Of a stretch of 64,000 bases of DNA, positions 15,989 through 25,430 are shown one piece after another. The notes beneath the pieces were generated by a model. That model was not told the origin of the DNA. It saw only the letters and a list, made by a program, of their open reading frames with translations, and searched no databases. A program made the translations under genes and the position numbers. Origin of the DNA: Hyalangium versicolor (lineage in GTDB: Bacteria; Myxococcota; Myxococcia; Myxococcales; Myxococcaceae). Position 1 is the first letter of the stretch. Each line of letters starts with the position of its first letter. Location of the stretch: assembly GCF_020103695.1 (NCBI RefSeq), contig NZ_JAHXBF010000017.1, positions 62,001-126,000 of the forward strand, read 5' to 3'.

Positions 15989-17754
15989 CAAACCTTTTCA
16001 GGCTTCCGACCGGCAGCCTCATTGACGGCTGGCGCGTCGTGAAGGAACTCGGCAACGGCGGCTTTGCAGTCGTCTATCTCGCGGAGAAGAACGGGAAGCG
16101 TTGCGCGCTCAAAGTGGCGCGTCACCGTGAGGCTAGCGGAGACGAAAAGCAGACACACGCTCGCTCGAAGCGAGAATTGACGGTTCTCTCGATGTTGGAA
16201 CATCCGAACATCGTCACGCTTTGCGGCCATGGGTATGCGGAAGCGGGCAATTTCTACCTGGCCCTCGAGTATGTGGACGGCTGGACGCTTGGCGAGTGGC
16301 TAGAGCGAAAGCATCCCACCGTCCACGAAATCCTGCGGGTCTTCGTGAAGATCGCTTCAGCGCTCGCGTACATGCACAGCCGGGGCATCCTTCACCGCGA
16401 TCTGAAACTGTCCAACGTGCTGATCCGCAAGTCTGACGGCGAGCCGATCATCATCGACTTCAGTTGTGCGTCCTACACGCAAGCCGCAGACCTGACCGAG
16501 AGCGGACTTCCCCCGGGGACCGATCGGTTCCGTGCGCCCGAGCAATTCAAGTTTTTGCGCGAGCACAAAGAAGAGCACCGGGGACGTTACGCCTTCCAGG
16601 TCGCCGACGAGATCTTCGCGGTCGGCGCAATGCTCTACGAGCTGCTGACGGATCCACGACCCGCGGAAGTGCGCCCGCGCGAGACCCTCAACAGCCCAGC
16701 CATGATGCCTCCACCCGCGCGAGCTCTGAACGCGCGCGTTCCCGAAGCGCTCAGCGATCTCGTCGACGGCATGATGTCGCGCGATCCCGCGCGGCGCCCC
16801 GTTGATTCCGACGCGCTTCAGCGCGAGCTCACCGAACTGCTCGCGGATCCGGAGACTGAGTACCAAACACCAGCGCATCCCCCGTCCATGCAGCGGCGGA
16901 CCGAGCCGGTCGAGCAGAACCCGAGCCGCCGGAGCAAGCTGCATGCGTTGCGAGGAAGGGTGGTTGCCGGCGTTCGCCGCGCTGGGAAGGTGCTCGCCGC
17001 GGGCGCGGGAGTTGCTGTCGTGCTCGGCTCTCTGGTGACTCTGGTGACCCTCTGGATGCGGCCCGATGCGCCGACTCTCCCCAGTGCCGCGCCGCCCCCA
17101 GCACCCGTCACGGCTGCCCCTGATATGTCACCCGTCTCCGAGCCCGTGCTTGACGAGCCGGCACACGACCCCAAGCAGGAGGAAGGTTCACCCGTGAAGA
17201 CTTTACCACCCGACGTCGCGAAACCAACCCACAGCCCGCGCGAGCGCGTTCAGCCCCCTGCTCCCATCTCCACCCTACGCAAAGTCGTGCCGATCGTGTG
17301 CTCCCTCGCTGCCGGCTGCACCGGAGTTCCCGTCAGACCCGAACCATTCACCTGCCCCGAAGGCGCTCAACGTGCGATGCGCGAGCTTGGATGGAGCCGC
17401 TCAGAAAAGATCAGTCTTGTGGTCGACGACCGAGGTGACTCGGAGGGGAAGACCTGGCTTCGTCCGGGCGACACGGTCGTCGGGGTTGTTCCCGATGGAG
17501 TCCCCACTTCGCGGCAGGAGGCGATAGCCCCCCCGGGGACGCTGTTTCTCGGCGGGAAGGTCTACATCTCGCCCGTGAGGACCGAAGGCGGAGATCCGGG
17601 CTCCGTCATCGTGAAGTATGAGCGGGCGAAGGTGCCGAACCGAGATGAAGTGCCCGTCTGCTTCATCGCTGAACTAAGAGCCTTCGAGCTGAAGGACGGT
17701 GCGGCGAGAATACTCAACAGGAATGCTGGCTGGACCGTCGATTACTGGCCCTGA
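15985..17754 (+). CDS. Transmembrane Ser/Thr protein kinase
   Basis: The kinase domain (about residues 15-290) has a glycine loop ELGNGGFAVVY, Lys43 in CALKVA, HRDLKLSN (His137, Asp139), DFS in place of DFG (IIIDFSCAS), and RAPEQ. The catalytic Asp and the Lys are kept, so it should be active; the DFS change is seen in some active kinases. After a basic linker comes one membrane helix (about 331-353, VLAAGAGVAVVLGSLVTLVT). A Pro-rich segment and a C-terminal domain of about 140 residues with Cys residues follow, presumably outside the inner membrane. It overlaps the DUF2381 gene by four bases (ATGA) and is followed by a pseudokinase gene. Confidence 0.92.
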   Translation: MTNLFRLPTGSLIDGWRVVKELGNGGFAVVYLAEKNGKRCALKVARHREASGDEKQTHARSKRELTVLSMLEHPNIVTLCGHGYAEAGNFYLALEYVDGWTLGEWLERKHPTVHEILRVFVKIASALAYMHSRGILHRDLKLSNVLIRKSDGEPIIIDFSCASYTQAADLTESGLPPGTDRFRAPEQFKFLREHKEEHRGRYAFQVADEIFAVGAMLYELLTDPRPAEVRPRETLNSPAMMPPPARALNARVPEALSDLVDGMMSRDPARRPVDSDALQRELTELLADPETEYQTPAHPPSMQRRTEPVEQNPSRRSKLHALRGRVVAGVRRAGKVLAAGAGVAVVLGSLVTLVTLWMRPDAPTLPSAAPPPAPVTAAPDMSPVSEPVLDEPAHDPKQEEGSPVKTLPPDVAKPTHSPRERVQPPAPISTLRKVVPIVCSLAAGCTGVPVRPEPFTCPEGAQRAMRELGWSRSEKISLVVDDRGDSEGKTWLRPGDTVVGVVPDGVPTSRQEAIAPPGTLFLGGKVYISPVRTEGGDPGSVIVKYERAKVPNRDEVPVCFIAELRAFELKDGAARILNRNAGWTVDYWP

Positions 17755-17817
17755 GCGTTCCCCCATGTGACGTCGCAGGTAGGTGGTCAAAATCGGCCGG
17801 TCTTCGATGGATCGCTC

Positions 17818-17863
17818 CCCTACCTCAAAGGGTGTTCCGTCCAGCCCCATCCATGAGGTAGGG
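17818..17863. promoter_or_regulatory. 10-bp inverted repeat between two kinase genes
   Basis: CCCTACCTCA (17818-17827) and TGAGGTAGGG (17854-17863) are a perfect inverted repeat with a 26-base spacer, 64 bases after the first kinase gene and 53 before the next start. It could be a terminator-like stem or an operator. Confidence 0.5.
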
Positions 17864-17916
17864 TGCCGTGCATCGCGCTGGCATGGTGCCCGTGCGAGCC
17901 AGGGGAGGAACGAGCG

Positions 17917-19056
17917 ATGCCAGCAATCGAGTTCAGGCTTCCGAAGGGGGCGATTCTGTTCACCGATGGGAACGGCGTTTCATACGAGTTCCGCGAAGAC
18001 CTGGGCGAGGCGCATCACGGTCTGAGCCTCTTTCTCGCGCGGCGTCGCGTCGATGGGCACCCGAAGGGAAAGGTGCTGCTCAAGGCCGTCGGCGACCCGC
18101 GCCTGGTTGGCCTTGCGGATGGGATGCGCGTCCCCAAGGCTCGGGCGAAGCTCGAAGAGCAAGTACGGCTTGCGGCGCACCTCAAGCACCCGGGCATCGT
18201 GCGGATCCACGGTCAGCACAAGCAAGGCTCGACCTGGTACGTGATCAGCGACCACCCTCAAGGGCAGAACCTCGACGAGCTGATGGGGCTGGTGACCGGA
18301 CTCGACCGTTGGTTCTCGCCCGAGTTGACGCTCTACGTCGGTGCCGAAGTCGCGAGCGCCCTGGAGCACGCACACACGGCGACGGACGACAAGGGGAACC
18401 CGATGGGCATCGTCCACCGGGCGATCGACTTGGGGCACGTCTTCGTTGACTGGCAGGGGGAGGTTCAGGTCTCCGATTTCGGGCTCGCACTCTCTCGGTT
18501 GCCCGGGCGGGTCGCCTCCACCGTGCGTCGCCCTCAGGGGGATTCCTACTTCGCGTCGCCGGAAATGCTTCTCGGCGGCAAGGTGGATGGACGCTCGGAT
18601 CTCTTCGCGCTCGGGCTCGTCATGCTCGAAATGTCCACGGGCAAGAACCTGCTCGACACCGACATGCCAGTCTCCCAAGCGGCGAAGGCGGCGCTCTCGA
18701 AGAGGCAGCTCACCCGTGTGAAGCGCGCGATCAAGCGCGCCAGACTGGCCGGGTGCGACCCTTTGATCGATCAGACGATCTGGCGCGCGGCGACCTACAC
18801 TCAGGAGGACATCGACACGGCGACGGCGGGGCTCCCCCAGAGCTTGAGCGTCACGCTGAGCAGGCTCCTTCAGCGCTCGCCGAAGGCGCGTTACCCAACG
18901 GCGGGCGCGCTGGCGAACGAGCTGCGCGGCGGGCTGGCTCCGATGGGCTTCGGCAGGGCTCAAGCCGCCGACGAGCTGAAGAAGCTGAAGACGGCGGCGG
19001 GCGAGCTCATGTTCGATAGGGGCTTGATGGGCCGCGAAGACTCGGCGACGGCCTGA
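17917..19056 (+). CDS. Predicted Ser/Thr pseudokinase
   Basis: Start ATG 17917 (MPAIEFRLPKG) is chosen because GGGGAGGAA lies just upstream; an in-frame ATG at 17863 adds 18 residues of no apparent meaning. The kinase fold is clear: LAAHLKHPGIVRIHG (strand 4 area), ALEHAH, VSDFGLAL (Asp187), YFASPEMLLGG and GRSDLFALGLVMLEM. But the catalytic loop reads VHRAIDLGHV instead of HRDIKPxN. The catalytic Asp is Ala169, and the Lys and Asn are also lost. The glycine loop is degenerate too. No membrane helix is seen. It may regulate or scaffold the active kinase encoded just upstream. The lack of activity is predicted, not shown. Confidence 0.85.
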   Translation: MPAIEFRLPKGAILFTDGNGVSYEFREDLGEAHHGLSLFLARRRVDGHPKGKVLLKAVGDPRLVGLADGMRVPKARAKLEEQVRLAAHLKHPGIVRIHGQHKQGSTWYVISDHPQGQNLDELMGLVTGLDRWFSPELTLYVGAEVASALEHAHTATDDKGNPMGIVHRAIDLGHVFVDWQGEVQVSDFGLALSRLPGRVASTVRRPQGDSYFASPEMLLGGKVDGRSDLFALGLVMLEMSTGKNLLDTDMPVSQAAKAALSKRQLTRVKRAIKRARLAGCDPLIDQTIWRAATYTQEDIDTATAGLPQSLSVTLSRLLQRSPKARYPTAGALANELRGGLAPMGFGRAQAADELKKLKTAAGELMFDRGLMGREDSATA

Positions 19057-19172
19057 GCGCCCCGGTGCCGGCTCCCTGTAGCCGTGGGAGCCGGCTGGCT
19101 CGTGGGAGCCCCCCGCCCGTGTTACCTGGAGGCAGAGGCAGTTGCTGTCTCCAGGAGCCGGATCCACTCCAC

Positions 19173-19463
19173 CTACGGAGCGAACTCGTCTTTCGAGCAT
19201 TCCTTACCGCTCTCGCGGGAACAAAAGCCTCGGGTCGTGTACAGCTCCACCGCCGAGATACCGAAGATGTTCAGGCCGCTTCCTCCCACGAGGAGCACCT
19301 GGCCGTTGGCCAGCAGCGTCGCCGTGTGCCCCATGCGCCCCATGGACATGGAGCCGGTCGCGCTCCAGTCTCGCAGTGAACACGTGGGCCGCTGGCGCAC
19401 CAGCACGCCTCGCTTCTCACCAGATGGCTCCGCCGTGGTGGCCATGCTCCGTGGTCCGGACAC
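19173..19463 (-). pseudogene. Kelch-repeat protein fragment
   Basis: The minus strand reads W-x-ATGSMSMGRMGHTATLL followed by NGQVLLVGG and SAVELY. This is one good kelch-type motif (TGSM..R.GHTATLL.NG.VL..GG...SAELY) of the long secreted kelch proteins common in myxobacteria. Only about one repeat is left and it has neither a start nor a signal peptide. The rest of 19057-19638 holds nothing I can identify. Confidence 0.55.
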
Positions 19464-19638
19464 GGGTGGAGAGGATCTGGTGCTCGCCAGCGAGCGAGGC
19501 GTAGAGGTGCTGTGGTATCCAGGTTCTCTTCACCCTGGCTTCAACGGAGTGAGCCGCGCTCGGTTAGCTCTCCTCCGGGTGGCACCATCGTCGGCCCTGC
19601 CCGGCTCCTCTGCCCCCTCCCTCCCCCCAACTGGGCCC

Positions 19639-21186
19639 CTATCGCCCTTTTGCGCGCCGGCCATTGCCGTGGCCACCCACGAGCACATCATGGCCGTTGC
19701 CGCCCGAGAGCCTGTCGTTGCCCCGTCCGCCGAGGAGCACATCGTTGCCATTGCCGCCCGAGAGCCTGTCGTTGCCCCGGCCGCCGAGGAGCACGTCGTT
19801 GCCATTGCCGCCCGAGAGCCTGTCGTTGCCCCGGCCGCCGAAGAGCACGTCGTTGCCATCGCCGCCCGAGAGCCTGTCGTTGCCCCGGCCGCCTGCAAGC
19901 ACATCGTTACCGCTGTCACCAGAGAGTGTGTCGTTGCCCTGGCCGCCAATGAGCACGTCGTTGCCCTGACCGCCTCTCAGGACATCGTCGCCACTGCCGC
20001 CAATGAGCACGTCGTCGCCTTGGCCGCCGAGGAGCACGTCGTTGCCGTCGCCACCAGAGAGCGTGCTGTTGCCCTGGCCGCCAATGAGCACGTCGTCGCC
20101 GCTGTCGCCGGAGAGGGCGTTGTTACCCTCCCCCCCAAGGAGCACGTCGTTGCCGTCGCCACCAGAGAGCGTGTTGTTGCCCTGGCCCCCGATGAGCACG
20201 TCGTCGCCGCTATCGCCAGAGAGCGTGTTGTTGCCCTGACCCCCGATGAGCACGTCGTTGCCACTGCCTCCGGAGAGCGTGTTGTTGCCCTGGCCCCCGA
20301 TGAGCACGTCGTCGCCGCTACCACCGGAGAGCCGATTGTTGCCATTGCCCCCGATGAGCACGTCGTTGCCATTGCCTCCGGAGAGCCGATTGTTGCCCTG
20401 GCCCCCGATGAGCGTGTCGTTGCCACTGCCTCCGGAGAGCGTGTCATTGCCCTGGTCGCCTCTCAGGACGTCATGTCCGCTTCCGCCAGAGAGCCGATCA
20501 TGACCCTGCCCCCCGATGAGCGTGTCGTTGCCTCTGCCGCCGACGAGCCGATCGTTGCCTTGGCCACCGTTCAGGACGTCACGGCCGCTGCCGCCGGAGA
20601 GCGTGTCCTTGCCCTTTCCGCCCACGAGCCTGTCGTTGCCGCTGCCGCCAGAGAGCCTGTCGTTGCCGCTGCCGCCGGAGAGCGTGTCTTTGCCCAGACC
20701 GCCTTTCAGGACGTCACGGCCCTTGCCCCCCGAAAGCCGGTCGTTGCCCTTGCCGCCGACAATCGTGTCATTGCCGCTGCCGCCATCGATGCGCAGTCCC
20801 ATCTTGACGCTCTTGTCCGCGACGATGGTGTCGTTGCCAGCGCCTCCCCGGATGACCATGTTCCGAGCTTGCTGCGCGGTGAGCTTCACCGTCCTGCCGT
20901 CCGAGGAGATCGTCAACCCGCCGTCCTTCTGCTGGTGAACGGTCGCGTGGTTGTTGCCTGAGCCGAGATCCACGAGCGTCTTCCCGTGCTTGTCGGCGCG
21001 CACTCGTGGCCCTGGCGCCTCGAATCTGTCACCCTGGACAGGGGCCCGGGCCTTGGCCGACAAAGCAGGGGGCGGCGCGCCCTTGGGCACCTGATGCGGC
21101 TTGGCAGGTGTTGGCTTGCTGGAGCTTGGCTTGCTGGAGCTCGGCGGCTTCGCTGGGTGCGCCGGGCTTCTCGTGACCGTGGGCAT
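19639..21186 (-). CDS. RTX (haemolysin-type calcium-binding) repeat protein
   Basis: Start ATG 21186 (MPTVTRSP) is preferred over ATG 21219 because GGGGGA lies eight bases upstream. The first ~55 residues are Pro/Ser/Lys-rich. From about residue 110 to the end the protein is a nearly unbroken series of nonapeptides GGxGxDxLxG (such as GGSGNDTLS, GGQGNNTLS, GGRGNDRLS). These bind calcium in a parallel beta-roll. There is no cleavable signal peptide, and the array runs to within ten residues of the end (NGRRAKGR), so the usual non-repeat type I secretion tail is missing. It is either exported in an unusual way or truncated at its 3' end. No HlyB/D/TolC genes are adjacent. Confidence 0.9.
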   Translation of the reverse strand: MPTVTRSPAHPAKPPSSSKPSSSKPTPAKPHQVPKGAPPPALSAKARAPVQGDRFEAPGPRVRADKHGKTLVDLGSGNNHATVHQQKDGGLTISSDGRTVKLTAQQARNMVIRGGAGNDTIVADKSVKMGLRIDGGSGNDTIVGGKGNDRLSGGKGRDVLKGGLGKDTLSGGSGNDRLSGGSGNDRLVGGKGKDTLSGGSGRDVLNGGQGNDRLVGGRGNDTLIGGQGHDRLSGGSGHDVLRGDQGNDTLSGGSGNDTLIGGQGNNRLSGGNGNDVLIGGNGNNRLSGGSGDDVLIGGQGNNTLSGGSGNDVLIGGQGNNTLSGDSGDDVLIGGQGNNTLSGGDGNDVLLGGEGNNALSGDSGDDVLIGGQGNSTLSGGDGNDVLLGGQGDDVLIGGSGDDVLRGGQGNDVLIGGQGNDTLSGDSGNDVLAGGRGNDRLSGGDGNDVLFGGRGNDRLSGGNGNDVLLGGRGNDRLSGGNGNDVLLGGRGNDRLSGGNGHDVLVGGHGNGRRAKGR

Positions 21187-21364
21187 GTGTGTTTCCCCCT
21201 GCAGCGTGGTTGAAGGCATTATCCAGACGCCCCGTTAGCTGTTGAGTAGCCAGAGGGAGTACGCCGATGCCGCGCGCAGGCGGCATCTCAACCCGCGTGA
21301 CCTTCCCGTCCGCCACCACTGAAACGTATTCACCCCCTGTAACGAAACAGTGGGATTCCGGGCT

Positions 21365-24361
21365 ATGAAGGATCTCCCCCTGAACAGGAGGTCCTTCGTG
21401 CGCTCGTGGCTCTTCGGTGCGCTCCTTGCTGCGATGGTGGGCTCGGCCTGCGACTGCAAAGGCTCGGGTCCCGACATCGATCCTTCCGATGTGAAGCCAT
21501 CGGATCTCTACGGCTGGTGGACGAGCACCGATTCGCAAGGCGCCGTGACCGTCTTCGGCTTCTTCGCCAAGGAGGACGCCATCCAACTCCTGCCCATCCA
21601 GCCCGAGCAGGCCACCGGTGACATCTCGGTCGTCTACGTGGGCACCCGCGGAGCCCTGGGAACGCTCGCCCAGCTCGCGACCTTCAAGGTCGACAACGGC
21701 GAGTTACTGCAGACGGTCATCCGCGACCCGAGCGCCACGCCGGGCACCCAGCTCCGCACGCGCATCCTCGCGCTCACCCGGCAACGAGAGCTGAAGCTTC
21801 AGTCCACCCAGGCCGCCACCAGCAGCCGCTCGTTCTCGTGGTCCGCGAAGTGCGTGTCTTCCACCAAACCCAATGGCTACTTCGATGTGCCGGGCCTGAG
21901 CTGCGCCGCCTTCCTCTCCGGCGCTACCTCCCTGGCGGTGGACATTCAGGGCGGTGTCCACGCAGCCACCGCCCTGGGAGGCGGAGCCATCTCCTGCGGT
22001 CCCGGCCCCATCTCCGCAGCCACGTACAGCCGCTTCACCGGCGCGTGCGAGCCGTTGCTGTCTCCCCTGCCCGCCTTCCGCAACTCGGCCATGGCCACGG
22101 ATGACACCACCGTCCACTTCGCCTACCTGGCCCAGGCCTCGTACGAGCTCTTCTACCGCTCCCGCCCTCTGGGCGGCACCACGGACTGGACCGAGGAGCG
22201 CGTCGCCGGCCAGGGCAACCCCGTCTATGAGATGCGCATGCTGCTGCACAACGGGCTGCCTCACCTCCTCGTCAACAGAACCAGCGGCGAAGTCGAACTC
22301 TACCGCCGTGACGCCCCAGGCTCCTGGAGCCGCGTGTCCCTGCCAGACCTGATGACGGGAGAGCCCCTGTCCGCGCGGATGGTCGACGGCGCCCTGGACG
22401 CGAACGGCAACCTGGTGCTGCTCTCGGAGTCCTACCAGAAGGTCTACTACCAGCGAGCTGGAGGCTTCGAGCTGATCCCCCTCCCGAAGCTCGGAGTGGC
22501 CGCGGGCTTTGGCGGCGGCGTGATGGTGGACGGACGTGGCCAGGTCCACGTCACGTATGTCTATGACGAGATCGGGTCCAACCCGGATGGAGAGGGCGGG
22601 CTCGTCATCAGTGGCCGGGGCATCTATGGCGTGTACGACGGAACGGCGTGGACATCGTACGAGCTGGGGCCCATCACCTATCCCCGCATCGCCACGCTCG
22701 GAGATGGCCCCCCGCGGGTCGTCCATGGACTCTACAAGGGGCGCAAGCCGCCCCTCGCGCTCACCGAGGTGGCTCGCGATGGCAGCCTGCGCTCGGAGCT
22801 GATCACCCTCGAGCAGTCCGTCCCGTTGAGCGGGGGCACCAGCCCGGATCCCTTCTACCATCCCACGGCGGCCGTCGGTCCTGACGGCACGATCGCCGCC
22901 GCATGGGACGGGAGCCGCGTCTACATCCGGCCGCCCGACACGCAGTTTGCCCGCGAGCGGACGAAGGTCACCTTCTCCTTCGAGGGCACGGGAGGAGGCC
23001 GGATGCGCTCGGCGGATGGCACCATCGACTGCACCTCCACCTGCACCGTCGAGGTCCCCGTCGGCTCGCGCCATCAGCTCTTCTTCGAGCCCGATTCCCA
23101 GAGCGTGCTGGATCAATACCCGGGCTACGAGCCCTTCCTGTCCTTGTATGGGTACATCTGGTTCGACGTGTTCGCGGACACCCAGAGCCCGGTCCGCGTG
23201 AAGTTCCGGCACACGCCCGTGGCCGCGGTGCTTCCGATCACCACCGCCGATGGCTCGTCCCTCTTTCCGACCCGGTTCGCGGCGCGCGACGGCCGCGTCG
23301 CGATCGTCGTCACCACCCAGGGCGAGATCACCTTCGGGGGCCCGGTGGCCACCATCCCAGCGGGAGAAGTGCTCGCGGTGCGCGAGGCCAACGGCCAGAT
23401 CTGGGCCGTGCCAGTGCCCATGGCCCCTGCCGCGCTCGGAATCCAGTCCAACGGGACGATCTCCGCGCTCTTCCACGCAGATCGCCCCTTGAGCTTCCCC
23501 AGCGGCACGGTGGGCAGCAACTCCGCACCCGCGATGGTCCTCGCCCACTACGCCAACGGGAGCTTTCAGGGCCTGGAGCGCCTGGCCGATGTGCCCTCCG
23601 ACACCCGGCTCCTGGCTTCCGGGCTGGGGAACGATGACACGGCCGGGATGGTGCTCTCGAGCGTCACCGGCTTCGGCTCGCTGGGCGTCTCCGCGTTCAA
23701 CCTGTTCCTCTACCGGCGTGCCACGGGGAGCGTGGTGCTGCGGGGACTCCAGGCCGAAGTCGACGCCGCCGCGGGAGGTACCGCGGGGCTCGCCCTGGCG
23801 AACGGACGCGCCGTCGTGTCGCTGCCCAACCCCTCCAACAGCGCTACGCTCGAGACGCTCTCCTTCTTCCAGGACGGCACGCTCACCGGCACCCAGACCG
23901 TGAAGGGCGGCGTCCTCACGGCGATCGCCCTGGGGCCGGATCGAGTCCTCTCGCTGTGGCACCCGACCGAAGGCCACTTCGACATCGGCAATGGCTACGT
24001 TCCATTCAATGCCCAGGCCTACTTCCTCGCCGAGCATGAACTGGATGGACGGCCACGGGTGGCGACACCGCTCGACATCAATCTGCGGGCCGGCCACTTC
24101 GCCCTCACCTCCACCCCCTCGGGACCGATCTACATCCGGCCCAGCTACGGCTTCGGGATCGAGTACGGCCGGATCAACGATCCTTCCTACGGCTTCACCT
24201 ACGGAGGCGACCTGCTGGGCAACAAGGCCATTCCGGAGATGAGCTCCGCCGACGGCACCTCCTTCTGGGTCGTCATCCGGCACCAGGGAACGGTGAACTA
24301 CGAGATCACCAAAGTGGGCCCCACCTATATCTACCTGGTGCTCCAGCTGCGGCTGCCGTAG
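21365..24361 (+). CDS. Large secreted protein, unknown function
   Basis: About 1000 residues. Start ATG 21365 (MKDLPLNRRSF) gives a basic N-region and a hydrophobic core (WLFGALLAAMVGSAC), so a signal peptide or weak lipobox; an in-frame GTG at 21350 is the alternative, and neither has a good ribosome binding site. Residues about 150-570 look like a propeller (repeated 'x-D-x-x-G-x-x-H' segments such as DIQGGVHAA, DGRGQVHVTY, GPDGTIAAAWDG). One stretch near 535-580 (GRMRSADGTIDCTSTCTVEV) resembles the small 'bacterial repeat' beta domain. No catalytic motif is seen. It is read divergently from the RTX gene. Confidence 0.8.
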   Translation: MKDLPLNRRSFVRSWLFGALLAAMVGSACDCKGSGPDIDPSDVKPSDLYGWWTSTDSQGAVTVFGFFAKEDAIQLLPIQPEQATGDISVVYVGTRGALGTLAQLATFKVDNGELLQTVIRDPSATPGTQLRTRILALTRQRELKLQSTQAATSSRSFSWSAKCVSSTKPNGYFDVPGLSCAAFLSGATSLAVDIQGGVHAATALGGGAISCGPGPISAATYSRFTGACEPLLSPLPAFRNSAMATDDTTVHFAYLAQASYELFYRSRPLGGTTDWTEERVAGQGNPVYEMRMLLHNGLPHLLVNRTSGEVELYRRDAPGSWSRVSLPDLMTGEPLSARMVDGALDANGNLVLLSESYQKVYYQRAGGFELIPLPKLGVAAGFGGGVMVDGRGQVHVTYVYDEIGSNPDGEGGLVISGRGIYGVYDGTAWTSYELGPITYPRIATLGDGPPRVVHGLYKGRKPPLALTEVARDGSLRSELITLEQSVPLSGGTSPDPFYHPTAAVGPDGTIAAAWDGSRVYIRPPDTQFARERTKVTFSFEGTGGGRMRSADGTIDCTSTCTVEVPVGSRHQLFFEPDSQSVLDQYPGYEPFLSLYGYIWFDVFADTQSPVRVKFRHTPVAAVLPITTADGSSLFPTRFAARDGRVAIVVTTQGEITFGGPVATIPAGEVLAVREANGQIWAVPVPMAPAALGIQSNGTISALFHADRPLSFPSGTVGSNSAPAMVLAHYANGSFQGLERLADVPSDTRLLASGLGNDDTAGMVLSSVTGFGSLGVSAFNLFLYRRATGSVVLRGLQAEVDAAAGGTAGLALANGRAVVSLPNPSNSATLETLSFFQDGTLTGTQTVKGGVLTAIALGPDRVLSLWHPTEGHFDIGNGYVPFNAQAYFLAEHELDGRPRVATPLDINLRAGHFALTSTPSGPIYIRPSYGFGIEYGRINDPSYGFTYGGDLLGNKAIPEMSSADGTSFWVVIRHQGTVNYEITKVGPTYIYLVLQLRLP

Positions 24362-24368
24362 CCCTCAG

Positions 24369-24530
24369 CTACAGGTGGTCAGCCACCTTCCGCGTGAATG
24401 GATATTCGACAGCGTCGAGCTTCTTCCACCGCTCCGCCGCCGCTTCGAGGAAGTCCTTTTCGCCGACGCCAAGGCCGCGCGAGCGCGCGTCGCGGCGGGC
24501 ATGATCCACAAGCTGCCCGCCGGCCATCGC
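24369..24530 (-). pseudogene. Possible TetR-family C-terminal fragment
   Basis: The minus strand ends with AAAERWKKLDAVEYPFTRKV before a stop at 24369. The pattern W-x-x-LD-x-x-x-YPF is typical of the ligand-binding domain of TetR/AcrR regulators. Upstream there is no helix-turn-helix, so only a remnant is present. The call rests on one motif. Confidence 0.35.
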
Positions 24531-24565
24531 TGCTGACCGGCGGCCCGTCGCACCTCGCCAGGGCA

Positions 24566-24599
24566 GAGGCGTTATCTCGTCAGGCAAACCGCAGTCACG
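24566..24599. repeat. 34-bp dispersed repeat, copy 2
   Basis: Same as 2950-2983 apart from 3 bases. It lies between the possible TetR fragment and the 3' end of the next minus-strand gene. Confidence 0.6.
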
Positions 24600-24608
24600 C
24601 TCACTGAG

Positions 24609-25229
24609 CTACTGCGGCTGCAGAACGGCCCCTTGTTGTACTGCCACGAAGGGGAAGCCTCTTCGATTCACGTGGAAGTCGGAGAGTACTCCCCCGGAGA
24701 CGAACTGCTCAGGCTCCCAGCCCGAGGAGCGGTGCCTGCGGTAGTAGATCTCCTGGGAGTACGGCGGTCCGCCCATTCGGTCCCAGGCCACCCAGGGCTC
24801 TCCGGTGGAGTCCACGACGATCTGCGGCTGCGAGAAGCCGTACAGCACGCCGCGCGGCTGGATCAGCTCGGGTGGAGTCCAGCCCGAGCCGAACCAGCAA
24901 CGGCTGTAGTAGATGACGCCCTCGTCGCGAAGGTCCGATTCCTCGGTCCAAGCCACGTGCGGGTTGCCCTGCTCATCCATCGCCACGGAGACCTCCAGGA
25001 CCGAGTGGTCCGGCACCCCCGAGAACGGCTCCCCGACTTGCTTCCAGACCCCGTCCCTGTATTCCGAGACGTACACGCGAGAGGATTGCTCGGTCTTGGA
25101 GTGCTCGGACCAGGCGACGACCACCGTATCGCGGCCCACGGCGATACCGGAGCGTTGGGCACGGAGGGTGGGCATCAGGAGCGTCAGGGCCATGCAGAGT
25201 GGTAGAGCGAAGCGGAATGGCGAGTGCAA
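24609..25229 (-). CDS. Secreted BNR/propeller-like protein
   Basis: The 206-residue product has a Sec signal (LPLCMALTLLMPTLRA-Q). The mature part consists of repeated strands with the pattern DxxGxPxVAW (MDEQGNPHVAWTE, VDSTGEPWVAWDR, VNRRGFPFVAVQ). These are the blades of a sialidase-like or TolB-like propeller. It is short, with three to four blades, so it may be a truncated relative of larger propeller proteins or may oligomerise. No active-site residues of sialidases are recognisable. Function unknown. Confidence 0.75.
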   Translation of the reverse strand: MHSPFRFALPLCMALTLLMPTLRAQRSGIAVGRDTVVVAWSEHSKTEQSSRVYVSEYRDGVWKQVGEPFSGVPDHSVLEVSVAMDEQGNPHVAWTEESDLRDEGVIYYSRCWFGSGWTPPELIQPRGVLYGFSQPQIVVDSTGEPWVAWDRMGGPPYSQEIYYRRHRSSGWEPEQFVSGGVLSDFHVNRRGFPFVAVQQGAVLQPQ

Positions 25230-25430
25230 GGGACGACCTCACGTACCCGATGGGGTGATTTTCCCCTTTGACATGCGAAGCTCGGATCGTGGGACACACG
25301 GACCGGTTCGCCCGGACCTCGCGTTCTCGTAAGGCCGGAATTCAGGAAACACGAATAGGAAAATCTCTTCTGCTGCATATGAAGCGCTCCTAGCTTCCGC
25401 CGGAAGTTTTTCCGGATGGAGGAGTGAGCA

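Noticed and set aside
19084..20961. 625-codon + strand frame of repeated 'VVALA' units
   Set aside because: It is the exact antisense of the RTX nonapeptide array and has no start signal.
19639..21000. CRISPR array
   Set aside because: Regular spacing comes from 27-base coding repeats of RTX nonapeptides with no unique spacers. The same holds for the 15-base NGLGT tracts.
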